Source: Dolomedes plantarius (lineage: Eukaryota > Arthropoda > Arachnida > Araneae > Dolomedidae). From it: a stretch of DNA of 64,000 bases. Below are positions 40,513-53,523 of this stretch, one piece after another. The stretch's first letter is position 1. Each line of letters begins with the position of its first letter. The notes below the pieces were generated by a model that was not told where the DNA came from, searched no databases, and saw nothing but the letters and a program-made list of their open reading frames with translations. A program made the position numbers and the translations under genes. Location of the stretch: assembly GCA_907164885.2 (NCBI GenBank), contig OU015493.1, positions 116,471,193-116,535,192 on the forward strand. The letters run 5' to 3'.

Positions 40513-40691
40513 GAGTACCATGGACGTTGCATTGTTGGATGAACACCTTAGCCATGGCGTATGAGATGCAGGTAGAGCCTATGATAGACCAGTTGCTTCA
40601 AGACTATCTTCAGGTATGGCCTGAGGACTGCAGTTCACAATTCGTTGACGAGTGTCTACCACTGCTGTTCACGATATTCAGGCACAGTAAA
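40513..40691 (+). CDS. BTBD11: BTBD11-like exon 8
   Basis: Acceptor CAATATTTCAG, donor AGTAAA|GTAAGT; 179 nt, completing a Gly codon and ending in phase 0. Encodes GVPWTLHCWMNTLAMAYEMQ, then PMIDQLLQDYLQVWPEDCSS and ECLPLLFTIFRHSK. The PWTLH-W-LA and LPL-F-I blocks are family signatures between the ankyrin and BTB regions. Confidence 0.96.
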
Positions 40692-40879
40692 GTAAGTTCA
40701 GGATTTATAGTTTTCTTTCCTTTTGAATCGATCCATTTTAATCATGGTAATCTTTTTCATTAGTTTAATCAAATACTTTCAGAGGGAAAGGACACGAATA
40801 TTTTTTAAATAAAGATTTCCAACTAAGCATTAAAATTCATCTCAGAAAGTTATAGCTAAGTCACCGTATCTAGACAGGA

Positions 40880-41130
40880 TATCGGCACGTTAAATCCGTA
40901 GACAGGAAAATCCCTCTATGAGGTCAGAGAGGGTGGGAGATGACACGATCCCCAGATGTCACCCCTGGGGGTGCTCGGTCAAAATTGGGGAGGCAACTAG
41001 CTAAGACGGATTTCGACCCTTGTGTTGCTATGTAAACCAGAGCCGCACACTTCAGCCCGAAGCCTATATGGACCTTGTCTGGAACTTCGAGCCAGAGGGC
41101 ATTAGAAACAACAACAACAACAGCTAAGTT
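40880..41130 (+). repeat. SINE/LINE-tail-like repeat ending in (CAA)n
   Basis: A GC-richer 250-bp patch (GTCACCCCTGGGGGTGCTCG, CTTCGAGCCAGAGGGCATTA) ends in AAACAACAACAACAACA. An abrupt composition change plus a simple 3' tail suggests a retroposed element, but I cannot name a family and see no target duplication. Confidence 0.35.
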
Positions 41131-41897
41131 AGCCTCTTATTTTAATTTTTCCTGCCTAGATTGGTTAATATACCTATCAAAGAAGTGGCTGAAGGCGTCT
41201 AGCTATAAATTCTTTACATCATTCGCCAAAATCACAGTCCCATACGAACAACGACAAATTGTTTCCATAGAGCAAAACTTCACACATTAAACATGAATGG
41301 TCATCAAAACTGTCTAAAAACTATGAAGGATTTGGCATAAAAGAAGAAGAACGACCAAAGAGCAGATTGAAAAAAAATCACTTTCTTTGAGTTCTAGGTT
41401 ACAAAAGCCAAAAATTATTTTGGAAATTTCAAATAATTTTAACTTATTTTTTCTCGCAGTCTATTAAGATAGGAGAATTTTATTCAAGAGAATTAATCAC
41501 CAAATCATAACATGCCAAGGAATGCGTAGTTCACATAAATATACATATGAAATCAACAAAATGTACACATTAGACTGAAATATTCATCAAACAAAATTAA
41601 CAAGCTATGATATTAATCATTATTAGTATAATAGCATATGTTTTCTCTGTAATTTGAATGAAAATGCACAATTAAAACTTATTTTATTGGGGGATGGTGT
41701 GGAAGTACATTCAAGACATGGATACTTGGTTATACGATACCTCATAAACGGAATATTACAAAGATCCACGCTGTTCGTTTCTGGTCTCCTAGATTTGGAT
41801 TAAATTCATGCCTTGGTTTTCCGTTTCAACTTTTCATATTTTTCATCTTACACAGGAAAGGGCTCCAGAAAATTATATTTTATTTCCCTTTCATTCT

Positions 41898-41921
41898 TAC
41901 ACACACACACACACACACACA

Positions 41922-42016
<95 letters not shown>
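41898..42016. repeat. (AC)n(AT)n microsatellite, ~120 bp
   Basis: CA repeats followed by more than 80 bp of uninterrupted AT alternation. Confidence 0.95.
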
Positions 42017-42020
<4 letters not shown>

Positions 42021-43434
42021 CGAATTTCAAACCTTTCCCTTCATTAAATTTGTCTTATCGCAACAGAACATTATCCCTCATTTAAATTTGACCTAGGAAA
42101 AACCAAATTAATCTATTAGATCTTCCCAAAAAGCCACGTTCGGTCAATACTTATATAATTTCGAACCTCGTAGAACATTCGAAATCGTCACCTCATATGA
42201 CGCGTTAAAGTCAGGTGTCAATTCTAATCAATCAAAAAAAGTTCAGCGCGCCTGTACCTCACAGCCGTGAACCTAGAGTTCTGCGGACTTTGCGTGTTTG
42301 CCACGGGTCTGGTAGGATGTAAGAATTTGGCCGCGCTGCGTCCCTTTGTCTTCTGTGTCTGATCTCCGTCCTAGCAACATGTAGTTTTTGCGCTGCGGGG
42401 TTTTGGCCCTTTGTCCGTAATTCTCCGGACAAATTTAGTTGATGTATGCTTGTCCTACATATAAATTGTCAAGTAGGAAGTATGTTTGAAATAAACCTTT
42501 GAAAACGTGACCGAACTTTCGCCTCTTCTTCTCTGGTGTTGGATTTCCAAGTTTTTCTTCTTCGTGCCAGCCACTCGTTTGCTGAAGCCGACCACGATTA
42601 CGCTCTGCAATGGTTCCACGACTTCCCCGCTCAATTTTTCGTTACAAGTTACCGGCATGTGTTGCATCGCCCCGCCACCGCTATCATTACAGATTAGTCC
42701 TACCTGTCGTCCGACTTCTCTCCTTTGTTTTTATTATATATATATATATATATATATATACACCGAAGAGTCCGACGCAGAGGTCAATCCGTAAGACTTC
42801 GTTCACAGAGCTTCCGTTGCATTGAGGAGCGTAAGCGATAAATATTTTAACCAATAATAGAGCTCAATTCATTGACCACGTGATATATCAGACCTACCGC
42901 AGGTCATGTCAACAATCTCGGCACCAACGGAAGATCACAACGTTACGCCCCAGTTGCAGTGTGAACAAGACCTGAGTCATGAAAAGCTGTCCATTTATTC
43001 CCTATAATGACGAGCAGAAGACAATCACAATAGGATGGACAACATATTTACAGTAGAGGAAATCCGTAAACATAAGCTTGCGATACCACACATCCTCTCA
43101 TAGGGGAAAAAAATTGCAAGATACGGAGGTTTTGGGTTTATTGACCGTTAAAACTTAACTATTTGACTGATTAAAGATGCGTTCGTCGTTAACCTAGGGG
43201 AAAATATACAAATTAAATAGCTGACCGTTTCCATTACAAATAAAAATAATTTACAAATTGCATACTAAATATAAATGTATATTTCCTCCACTCATAAACA
43301 CCCATCAGTAAATATTACCTCTATCAAAAGCATTAAAGGTAGTTTTTAGCTTCTCACAAATGTACAACTGTAAGTAGATTACTGAGAAATGTTACACATC
43401 ATAAACTAACATAATATCACACCTTTGTTTGCAG

Positions 43435-43540
43435 AAAGAAGGAACAAGTTTACTTCTGGCAGACATATTTTCTAACTGTTATAGTAAAGAGCCTATAAAA
43501 GAAATTCGGGATGTGCCATATATCGGAGGAGCCAGAATAG
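43435..43540 (+). CDS. BTBD11: BTBD11-like exon 9
   Basis: Acceptor CTTTGTTTGCAG, donor AATAG|GTATGG; 106 nt, phase 0 to 1. Encodes KEGTSLLLADIFSNCYSKEP and IKEIRDVPYIGGARI, leading into the BTB domain. The region just after the donor is a tandem repeat that duplicates the donor 31 bp downstream. Confidence 0.93.
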
Positions 43541-43622
43541 GTATGGTATTCCTTTCTATTTGTTCTTATAGGTATGGTATTCCTTTCTATATGATATTCC
43601 TTTCTATATGATATTCCTTTCT
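43541..43622 (+). repeat. Short tandem repeat duplicating the exon-9 splice donor
   Basis: GTATGGTATTCCTTTCTAT occurs at 43541 and again at 43572, preceded each time by ATAG. TATGATATTCCTTTCTAT units follow until the Tc1 fragment begins. The second ATAG|GTATGG could act as a donor and would add 31 nt, shifting the frame. Confidence 0.8.
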
Positions 43623-44252
43623 ATTCGTCGAAGGCTACACATGAATGTTCTGTACGCCCGGTTACGACGAGTTTATGTTCCTTTATCCGTCCAATCCAGA
43701 GGGGCACGATTAAAGTGGTGCCGCCAGCATGTGAATTGGACTCTGTCTGATTGGGGCAACGTTATGTTCTACAGATGAGTCCAGATTTACCCTACAAACC
43801 GATGATAAGCGTGTAAGGGTCTGGAGGGAACAAGGCACACGCAATCGGCCCGAGAACATCACCCAACATCACGCATTCCGCGGTGGAAGCATCATGGCCT
43901 GGGCAGGGATTTATTTGGGATATCGCACCGACCTGCACATCTACAGGCGAGGTTCTGTGACGGCTGGACGGTATCGAGATGAAGTCCTAGACCCCACTGT
44001 GAAACTGTACGCTGCAGCAGTTGGTCCTTCTTTCGTTTTAATGGACGATAATGCCCGTCCCCATAGAGCTGCCATCGTTGATGACTTTCTGGAGAGTGAG
44101 GGGATTGCGCGTATGGAGTGGCCGGCTTACTCATCGGACCTTAATCCAATTGAAAATATTTGGGATGCCCTCAGCCTTACTGTATGTAGACGTCCTCCCC
44201 CCCCCCCCTCCAGCCACTCTTGGAGAATTAGAAACTGCCCTACAAGAGGATC
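43623..44252 (+). mobile_element. Partial Tc1-like transposase copy (CACTCACTTCCAAAAG family), 5' truncated
   Basis: Starts inside the transposase (TCGTCGAAGGCTACACATGA) and runs to GAAACTGCCCTACAAGAGGA. Retains WGNVMF near the first Asp, SIMAWAGIYLGYRTDL, VLMDDNARPHRAAIVDDFLE and NPIENIWDAL. An extra base lies near 43772, and a C homopolymer at 44195-44208 breaks the frame. It keeps the 10-nt CCAACATCAC (about 43863-43872) lost in the two sister copies. No terminal repeat. Confidence 0.8.
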
Positions 44253-45268
44253 GACCTCCACACGTGTGACATCTATGGTTGCAGCGGCCATTGGTAAGAC
44301 GATATCTGCCACTACTGTTCGTCGAAGGCTCCACATGAATGGTCTGTACGCCCGGGTACCACAAGTTTGTGTTCCTTTATCCGTCCAATCTAGAGGGACG
44401 CGATTAAAGTGATGCCGCCAGCATGTGAATTGGACTGTGTCTGATTGGGGCAACGTTATGTTCACAGATGAGTCCAGATTTGCCCTACAACCCGATGATA
44501 AGCGTGTAAGGGTCTGGAGGGAACAAGACACATGCAATCGGCCCGAGAACATCACGCAATCCGCGGTGGAAGCATCATGGTCTGGGCAGGGATTTCATTG
44601 GGATATCGCACCGACCTGCACATCTACAGGCGAGGTTCTGTGACGGCTGGACGGTATCGAAATGAAGTCCTAGACCCCACTGTCAAACTGTACGCTGCAG
44701 CAGTTGGTCCTCCTTTCGTTTTAATGGACGATAATGCCCGTCCGCATAGAGCTGCCATCGTTGACGACTTTCTGGAGAGTGAGGGGATTGCGCGTATGGA
44801 GTGGCCGGCTTACTCGCCGGACCTTAATCCAATTGAAAATCTTTGGGATGCCCTCAGCCGTACTGTATGTATACGTCCCCCCCCCCCTCCAGCCACTCTC
44901 AGAGATTTAGAAACTGCCCTACAGGAGGAATGGCGGTTACTGGACTCTGCGGTGGTTGATCACCACGTAACAAGCATGATCACACGCTGTACACTTTGTA
45001 TGGAGGTGAGGGGTGCTCACATACCCTATTAATGTCGGTTTTTGTTGATTGTTTTGCATTTAAACATCATTTTGTTAATGACGCAAATATGACGTTATCT
45101 TATAATTTATGAAAATTCAATATATTTTTTATCTCTGTATGTAATTCTTTGTTTTGTTTCATGAATAAACATAGAGCTACTTACTTGCAGCATTTCATGT
45201 CAATCAAAGCAGTACTTGTCCATTTTTTCGCATTTTACCGCTCCGTGCTTAACTTTTGGAAGTGAGTG
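44253..45268 (+). mobile_element. Second Tc1-like copy of the same family with right terminal repeat
   Basis: Begins at TCGACCTCCACACGTGTGAC, upstream in the transposase relative to the preceding copy's start, and runs to the right end TAACTTTTGGAAGTGAGTG before TA. It encodes DESRFALQPDDKRVRVWREQ, then a frameshift at about 44555 from the 10-nt deficit shared with the copy at 30022, then VLMDDNARPHR, YSPDLNPIENLWDAL and MEVRGAHIPY before a stop at 45030-45032. The left end is missing. Confidence 0.8.
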
Positions 45269-45274
45269 TATATA

Positions 45275-46762
45275 CACTAGTTATAAAAAATTAAGGAAAA
45301 ATCACAAAAAGAGGGATAACGCGTTCAAACCTAGGCCAATCTATTTAAAATTTGAATATGTTGTTAAGTAAAAGGTGCTGAACAATACTACATTATGCAA
45401 AATAGTGGCGCTGCAGTCGGAATACGTCATTTGCGAGGAGCATAAAAGTGCATGTCTCAGAGCAAGGAGGCAATTGTCGCTGCGAGGCTGAGATTGGACA
45501 TCTGGCAAAGCCAAATTGTAACAATGACCTCCAGGCATCATTTGACCGAAGAACTGCAATAGCTAGCTATTGGGGGACTAGAGGCAGGACAAAGTCAGAC
45601 AGAAGTGGCCAGATGGCTAAATGTGAGTCCGTCTGTGGTTCATAGACTTTGGCAACAATTTCTAACCATGGATTCGGCATCCAGGAGGTTCACCCAAGGA
45701 CGGCCATACGCTGCGACGAGTGCCGATGACCGATATTTGTCATTATGCGCACGAAGGAATAGAACCGCAACTCCGTCTGCAGATCCTCCCTCGTATCAAC
45801 GTCTCCCTGGTATCAACGTCAACCGTGCGTAGAAGGCTTCACGAAGGTGGTCATTTTGCAAGGCGACCAACCATTTGCGTCTCGCTAACGTCACGCCATA
45901 GGCGGTAACGTTTGCAGGGGGCACATCAACATGTTCACTGGACGCGTGATCAATGGAGGGCTGTTCTCTTTACGGATGAGTCCAGGTTTAGCCTCCAAAG
46001 CGATAGTAGGCGTATTTTGATTTGGAGAGAACCTGGAAATCGTTTTCATCCATCACACATCCGTGAAAGAGACGCATACAAATCAGGCAGTGTCTGTGTT
46101 TGGGGTGGTATCTCTTTGGGTGGACGCACAGACCTCCATGTCTTTCCCCATGGAAATGTGAATGCTCACACCTATAGAGATGACATCCTTGATGTTTATG
46201 TGCGCCCTTTGCCGGGGCAATAGGTGATGCTTTCGTGCTACAGGACGATAACGTGAGACCGCACAGGGTTCTCGCATCGTGGATTCTTATCTTGAGCAGG
46301 AAACAATTTAGCGCATGGAGTGGCCAGCTCGATCACCGGATCTGAATCCTATCGAGCATGTTTGGGACGCTTTAGGACGACGTATAGCTGCTCTCAATCC
46401 TCCTCCTACGAACCTATCCACGCTTTCAACTGCTTTGCAAGAGCAATGGCTCTCACTTTTTACCGAAGTCATAGACCGCATAACTGACAGAATCACACAT
46501 CACTGTATGTGCTGTATTGCTTCTCGGGGGGATCATACGCTATATTAAAGGTACTTTTCCTATACCAAACTGACACATCCGATTTGTTCATTGTATACAT
46601 ATGCTAGTTTCTATAACACCATAATTGTCTGGGGATTTCTTTTTATGCTATTTTATACCTACCTATGTGTTGTATAATATGTATAAAATTCATTAAATTC
46701 TACGCGTAACTTTTTGAGTAATCGCTATTTTTGTGACTTTTCCTTAATTTTGATAACCAGTG
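45275..46762 (+). mobile_element. Tc1-like transposon of a different family, complete ends, broken transposase
   Basis: Ends CACTAGTTATAAAAAATTAA and inverse CACTGGTTATCAAAATTAAG, TA on both sides. It lies 6 bp (TATATA) after the preceding Tc1 copy. The transposase spans about 45450-46548 in several frames: HTH VARWLNVSPSVVHRLWQQF, STVRRRLHEGGHFARRP, VLFTDESRFSLQSDSRR, SVCVWGGISLGGRTDLHVFP, EWPARSPDLNPIEHVWDALG and CIASRGDHTLY before the stop. Frameshifts and at least one stop (for example near 46210-46310) inactivate it. Confidence 0.85.
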
Positions 46763-47085
<323 letters not shown>

Positions 47086-48396
47086 CAATAGTGACGTCAT
47101 ATCTATATCCTTTTATACCCAGAAATCTATTAAATTAATTAAATTCATGTGTACTGTTTTTGAGGTTGTGTTATAATATTAAATACTGAATAGCCAGTAT
47201 ATAACCGTAAAAGTTTGCTAAACTAATTACCTTATGATATTACAGAAATAATGAGTTAAAATTTACCTGATTTTGTGCTGTATATAACTCTTAAAATCAT
47301 TTATTTCTGTCCTATTCATTATGACGGTTGTTTTGCAGTCTTTCAAAAATCCCCAAGCACTTTCCTTTTTTTCTTTTGCTCAGCATAAAGGCACATTTTC
47401 TAAAAAGTAGTTCTGTTGTAAATATAAGATTCAACTTTCATCTGACAGAAAGCAGCAACCAAATTGAACACGAACTCATCTTTTGTCTGTTTTTAAGGAT
47501 GAATTAACAATGTTAAAAATTTAAATTGTATGCAGTTCCTATTAAACATCATTCAAGTGTTTATCATTTTTAGGAGCGAATTCTCGCAAAATTTGGCAAA
47601 CTTTCAATTTTATTTTATTACATATTATTAGTTGGCATATTTTCATCAATCATTCGCTAAACATTTGTGCCAACCTAATAAAATATCGATAAATGGTATG
47701 GCTGTTCAATTCAATACTACTTTTAAAATTTCCGGAAATCGGTGACCCTTGAGCTGATTTTAATTACATCGAACTTATATTCTAGTATTATTAAACGGAA
47801 TTTAATAATATTGGAATTAAAATTATAGTATCATTAAATTTCATTAAAAATAATAATCGAATTAATTTTTCATTATTATAAATGGAATAGAATTCGCTTA
47901 TAATTAAGGAATCAAAATTGAACTCAAAAAAAAAAAAAAATTGTTTCGTTTTGTTTCTATTTGTCAGGGGTACCGCGCTCTTACAAATATGGCACTGTTT
48001 TTACGGTAATTACAAACGAACAGAGTTCAAGTGTACTATAACAGATGTTCTTCTCTTCACAGCATAACCTAACGAAATATATAATTCTTCTACATAACAG
48101 AGCTCTTTCCACCATGTGCTTAACTTTCTTTATCAGCGATTCTGTAATACGCCCAGTGTATTTCGGAATAAGCTACAAAATGACTATAATGATCCAGAAT
48201 CAAGGAGTAAGTGTTTATCTGCCCACTGTTCATGAATATTTTATAACTGTCGTTTTTATTTTACGCAATAAACGGATACTTCCAGAACTGTGACGAAAGA
48301 AAAGGGAGCGCAGTTACTAATTACATCATTAAATATAATTAGTTTAATTGGAAGTTCTGGATATATGTCATTACAAATTATGTCATTTTTTTCCAG
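47086..48396. other. Intron sequence, nothing recognised
   Basis: AT-rich sequence with an A homopolymer at 47927-47940; no exon or element boundary seen. Confidence 0.5.
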
Positions 48397-48584
48397 ATCC
48401 TACCTACGTGAACAACCCTGAAATGTCAGATGTACAGTTTCGAGTCGAAGGACGCGTCTTCTATGCTCATAAAATTATTCTAGTGAATGCATCCCCTAGA
48501 TTCAAATCGATGCTGTCAACCAAATTTTCGGAGGGTGTTGCTCCAGTGGTACAAATAAACGATATTCGTTATAATATATTTCAG
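48397..48584 (+). CDS. BTBD11: BTBD11-like exon 10 (BTB/POZ domain start)
   Basis: Acceptor TTTTTTCCAG, donor TTTCAG|GTATGA; 188 nt, completing an Asp codon, ending in phase 0. Encodes NNPEMSDVQFRVEGRVFYAH, then KIILVNASPRFKSMLS and VVQINDIRYNIFQ. The D-V-F-V-G-x-FYAHK-L-ASP-RF-ML pattern is diagnostic of BTB/POZ. Confidence 0.97.
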
Positions 48585-48991
48585 GTATGAATTTGAAGTA
48601 AAACTTTAAACTGTCAAATTATATGAAATATTTTTTTTTCTTAAATATCATCTGCTACGGGGGAAATATGTAATGTAGAATTATAAATTAGCATGTGAAG
48701 CTTACGTTGCATGTCTAATTAAGACATGCAACAACACATACGGGGGATATAAAAGGTTATTTACTAAAGATTACTCATGTATACAAATTCTAAGGTTTGC
48801 AGTCAAGACATGGTTACTACAAAACTTTTTTTTTAATTTCCTTTGCTTTTCCAGTTTTTTATCCTAAACTTTTAGTTAAACGCTAGAATAAAGCAGTTGT
48901 TAGAGACCCAGCTAGTTTCGATGGAAAGGGGAGGACTATTTTGTAGCCTTAGAACAGATAGTCTCGTAAGCAGATCTTCACCAGGGCTGTT

Positions 48992-49480
48992 ATTTTGTCT
49001 GATTCTAGAGCAGCTCTACAAGCATATGGCTACAAGCATCTAGAGCGTATGACTCTAGACGAATTTATGAATATAGATCATAACGGAACTCTTCAGCTGA
49101 TTTCGTAGTGCTGCAATGGATCCCTGCTCACTGTTGTGTGGGAGGGAAGGAAAAGAGAGACCTACCTCTAAGCGAAGAAAAGTACCACGATACTACAAAA
49201 ACCAAACTCATTGATGACCTTCCATTCTGTCAAACTTTTAATTAAATTGGAACTTGGAAAAAGATTTAAATTTGAGATGACTGATAAAGCTAAGGGGAGG
49301 ACTTGAGAGAGCCTTGCTATTTCCAAATCTCCGATTCCGGGGTTTCCGCGTGGTTCTGTTGTTGTCCTGTTTCGTCTAATTACTGGACACGATTGCCTCA
49401 ATGCCCAACTTTTTAGAATAGGACTTAGGGACTCATCTAATTTCCCAGTAACAAACCAAGAAAAAAATTGGAATAATTCA
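48992..49480 (+). pseudogene. Non-LTR retrotransposon relic: RNase H and C-terminal tail
   Basis: Plus-strand fragments read ILSDSRAALQAYG (RNase H second Asp block), then VLQWIPAHCCVGGKEK (the W-IPAH-G-x-E-AD block, decayed), and further on LITGHDCLNAQLFRIGLRDS, the motif before the C-terminal knuckle of ORF2. The frame is broken repeatedly. RNase H after the reverse transcriptase points to the I/R1/LOA group. It lies in the intron after exon 10. Confidence 0.65.
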
Positions 49481-50487
49481 GAGACACATATTCAGTACTA
49501 TTAAAACGTGCTTTTACTTTAAATTAGAACCTATGCTACGACACCTCCTTTTGAGAGTTTTAGTTCATTAACATCTTCTAGTGCAAATTGCTAAACCCCC
49601 AAAAATAATTATTAAAAATCTCACTGCCTGAAACAAATTTCCTTCGACAATTATGTGATGTATAATTCTTTGTTGCTGCTTTTAAAAAAATGGTTAACAG
49701 TTCATAAGTTGTACCATTTATCGACAAAGAATTTTGCAACTGATTTTAATCATAATGAGCTCATTTGATTTTAATCATAATGAGCTTAAAATTTGCGAGA
49801 AAAAGGCTTCTTAGTTCACAAACTCTTTTGTTACAGAATTGTAATTTTTAATATCCAATGCAAAATTGTGTCGTTATTGTCCTTGACATTCATATCAACA
49901 GTGATCAATCCTGCGACGAAAGAACAAGGGCTAGGGCAAGGTTCTTGCTCCCGATGCAAGAACTAGGCATGAGACCTAGGACCCTATGAAGAAATCTAAT
50001 TCTCCGACTACATTTAAATTCACAAATCAATTTTATTCCATCCACGACCATTACAGTCTCACATATCATTGGCCCAAAAGCAAATTTCCGTTACATCGTA
50101 GGGGGATGGTTACTATTGAAAGAACTTCAAAAGCAAATATGGGTAAACTGCACGATGTTTATGCTGCGCCAACAATTGTAAAATGTCGTTGTCCCAACTG
50201 CAAATGAGAGTCGAACTGCTGTCCCAACGGTTGGGCCAACTAACAACCAACCGTTGATTGAGCTGCAATCCCAATCGTTGTTTCAATATAACCCCAACGG
50301 CCAAATCAAACGATTGCTCAACAATTTCTCAACGGTTTTGCGTTATTTGAAGTAAAAAGTCGACACTCTGCCATAAGCCTCATTATCATCTATATAACAG
50401 TATCCAAAAACTTACAGAACAGTTCTCTTAAAAAAGCGTTCGCAGCGCTATCCTTAGATGACTAGGGAGAATTTCTTCACTCCCTAA

Positions 50488-50637
50488 TCTCAGGTCATAC
50501 GAAAATTTCACCATGCAAAAATGGCGTCATCATGACGTGTACTTGTACAATCTGCCAGTGAGCATTATTGTCGATAAAGAATATACGCCACGATGACGTC
50601 ATTTTCACATGACCAAATTTTCGTATACCCTGAGACT
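50488..50637. repeat. MITE with ~50-bp inverted repeats, TAA flanks
   Basis: Left TCTCAGGTCATACGAAAATT and right inverse TCTCAGGGTATACGAAAATT continue with CATG-AAAATG-CGTCATC. TAA lies at both sides. About 150 bp, no coding capacity. Confidence 0.6.
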
Positions 50638-51832
50638 AAGGCCTCTAGAAGTCCAGTAAAAGAGCCTATAATAGCAACCTCGACGCTCTTGACAGGATGT
50701 CTACTCTGACGAGACTGAAGCACCTATCATTACATACAGGCCCATCATTATCTATTATTTTACCGCACGCAACCGTATCTTCATCACTGGATAACCAGAC
50801 GTAAAATTAAAATACTCCAACATCATATTAAATTTTATTGAATTTCCATACTGAATAAAAAAATGTAAAAGTACTGAGAATGGCAACATCAGACTAGAAT
50901 TATCTCCCGGCCACGGTTACCAGAGCGTAAAAAGAAGTACTTATCACTTTTTTTTCATTCTTTAAATGGCTCATGTTACTCCCTAATAAATACGAAGAAT
51001 AATGGTGCTGTAATATATTTATAATAAATGCATGTATAGTATGGGACACGTGCAGATCCTGTAACACGAAATAAATATATATTCATCAATAACGAGATAA
51101 ACTTAAAAACTTATTTCCTAAGTTAAGGGTTGCCATCTGAAAATAATGATAAAACAATAAAATAAGTTAATAATAAATCTATTCTTAGGGAAGGCCAAAA
51201 GCGACACTGGTAAAAAGTACATAACTTTTTTGAGTGGGGCCTTTTCAATTAATCAAAGGTAAATAGCCAGCCGTAACTTCCTGTCCTTTTTGGTGTGAGG
51301 AAAAATTAATGAAACAGATTTTCGATATATATTCATTTTCACTGGGAACTTAGCCGAGGTCGATCATTTAGCGAAAGGATAACAACAGATAAAATAATAA
51401 TAATAAGGTAGTCACTACGGACGCACGATAATTATATGTAGTTTTCTTTCCAATTGTACAAAAATAGAGCGAAACGAACAGGGAAAACTAATAACATTGT
51501 GATATTAATTACAAGAATAAGTACGTACGCTCAAATAGCCTGCAGTTAATCTCCCCGTGTGTATTTCTTGTAAATGTGACCGATAACAAATAATAATAAT
51601 CTATTTTAGTTTAATTCGTCCAAACAGGTCTGCATTTTTTAAACTTAGCATGGTGAGTGGTTGTTCTTATAGTTTAGAGAACTAGATTTCTCTTATTCTG
51701 CAGCAATTTAAATAAAGTAGGTTTTACATCGTTCTTCCGCATGTTGAGAATATACAAACACCTTCTCTCCGCTGAGAGGTGTTGAATATACACGCAGAAT
51801 GTTTACCACGCAAATCCACTTGCAAAGTGATA

Positions 51833-52002
51833 CAGTCGATTCCGGTTAATCGGACCCCATCGGGACGCGATCATTTTGGTCCTAATGACCGGCTGGTCCG
51901 ATTACACGAACATGCCCTATTAGGCTTATGCAATAGGATTTGTTTCGGCTCTTTAGGATTCGGTCCTAATAAGTCGCTGGTCCAGTTAACCGGATTCGAC
52001 TG
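51833..52002. mobile_element. pogo-type MITE with TA duplication
   Basis: 170 bp from CAGTCGATTCCGGTTAATCG to the inverse (reverse complement CAGTCGAATCCGGTTAACTG), TA on both sides. Internal CGGTCCTAAT motifs occur twice. No coding capacity. It ends 222 bp before exon 11. Confidence 0.75.
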
Positions 52003-52224
52003 TACTTGATAGATACATTACTAGAAATATTCTCTGAAATCCTTCCTAAGGATGCCTATCAATTTTCAGCGCATGTATATTGAAACTAACCTAAAAGGTA
52101 AATATTTCTGTTACGGACTATCAATTAGTGACGTAATCTCACATTATACGAAAATGTGTTGCTACACAAAATAAATTTTTTATATATACATAAAATTCTC
52201 ATCTTTTCTTTTTACTTATTCTAG

Positions 52225-52293
52225 CTTGTTATGCAGTACCTTTACAAAGGAGGCTTTGAAAATTGTGAAATTGATCAAAATGACGTTCTGGAG
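52225..52293 (+). CDS. BTBD11: BTBD11-like exon 11 (BTB/POZ)
   Basis: Acceptor ACTTATTCTAG, donor CTGGAG|GTAAGT; 69 nt in phase 0. Encodes LVMQYLYKGGFENCEIDQND and VLE, matching the F-x-LVMQYLY-GG BTB helix and the following loop of the family. Confidence 0.95.
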
Positions 52294-52492
52294 GTAAGTT
52301 AGGAGATTCTTATACTTTTTAAAGTAATCATTTTAAATTAAATATGTGCTTTATTTCCTTTCTGAATGTGATTGATTCATCAAGAAATTCATGCATTAAT
52401 TGTCACAATAGTTTTAGCACTCTTATAGCTACAGTTATATGCCTTTAGTCTTCCGTACTACAGTGCACTAAAAATAATTTCTTCTGTTTTAG

Positions 52493-52816
52493 CTGATGGC
52501 TGCAGCGAGCTTCTTTCAATTGGACGGACTGCTTCGTTTCTGTGAATCAAGGAGCTCCAAATTGGTAGACCTGGACAATGTTGTTTCTATGTACATACAC
52601 GCAAAAATATACAATGCTGTCTACCTACTCGAATACTGCCAGGGATTTCTGCTGCAGAACATGGTGGCCTTGCTCACATACGATGACAGTGTCCGGAAAT
52701 TAATATTCGGGAAGAAACTTCATAACCACGATGTGTTGAGTGGACTCTTACTAACTTTGCAAACAAGAATACGAGAGAAATCTTCAGTAAATAAATCAAT
52801 GTGTAGCAAAAGCTGA
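52493..52816 (+). CDS. BTBD11: BTBD11-like last exon (BTB end and C-terminal helices)
   Basis: Acceptor TTCTGTTTTAG at 52492, phase 0, 107 codons and a TGA. Encodes LMAAASFFQLDGLLRFCESR, NVVSMYIHAKIYNAVYLLEY and CQGFLLQNMVALLTYDDSVR, ending SSVNKSMCSKS. This matches the family pattern LL-AA-FFQLE-L-RHCE, NHAKF--V-L--YCEG-FL-NM. Confidence 0.97.
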   Translation: MMAAASFFQLDGLLRFCESRSSKLVDLDNVVSMYIHAKIYNAVYLLEYCQGFLLQNMVALLTYDDSVRKLIFGKKLHNHDVLSGLLLTLQTRIREKSSVNKSMCSKS

Positions 52817-53480
52817 AATGCCAACATGCTAGAAAATAATTTTTAGCAAATTGTGTAAATTATTTTTTTATTATTATTCAATCCTATGTGCCATGAGATG
52901 AATGAGAGAACATAACGCATGGTTAGAGTTCTGATTATAGCAGTCCAAATCCTGATATCCTTTATATATTCATTTCATTTGATTTCAATGTAAAGCTGCA
53001 TTTAAAAGAAAATTGCTCAAAAGAAAAAATAAACAATAGGCCTTTTTCTGTTATATAGCAACTAGTTCAAATATTGAATCTTGACAAGTGCAGTAAAATC
53101 AAGATTAAAAATATCTTCTTCCCCCCCCCCCCCCCAAATATGATTGTAGTAGGAAAAAAAACTCAAAGGGTAAGAAATTTGTCCATTTCAGGATCCAAAA
53201 AAAGAAGCTATGGCTGAAGAGTTTTCTGTAGGAAATTTTGAGTGAAATCACTGATAAAGAATTGTGCTACGAACTCATTGGGATTCTACTCATACTACTA
53301 TGATAAATTTTCGAAAATTCCTGTAGATCCTTATACATTTTTTTTTCTTTAATTGTAATCCTTTTTAATGACTTACAAATATTATTTATATTGCAACAGG
53401 CTTCCTAAAATCTATACACTAGAAATACATGTGCAGATTTTATATGCACATCTTTCATAGAAGATTATTACTTCATCTTT

Positions 53481-53523
<43 letters not shown>

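Noticed and set aside
42240..42660. GC-richer patch with GAAATAAACC box, possible solo LTR or gene promoter
   Set aside because: Ends and target duplication could not be defined; the reading frames in it show no family resemblance.
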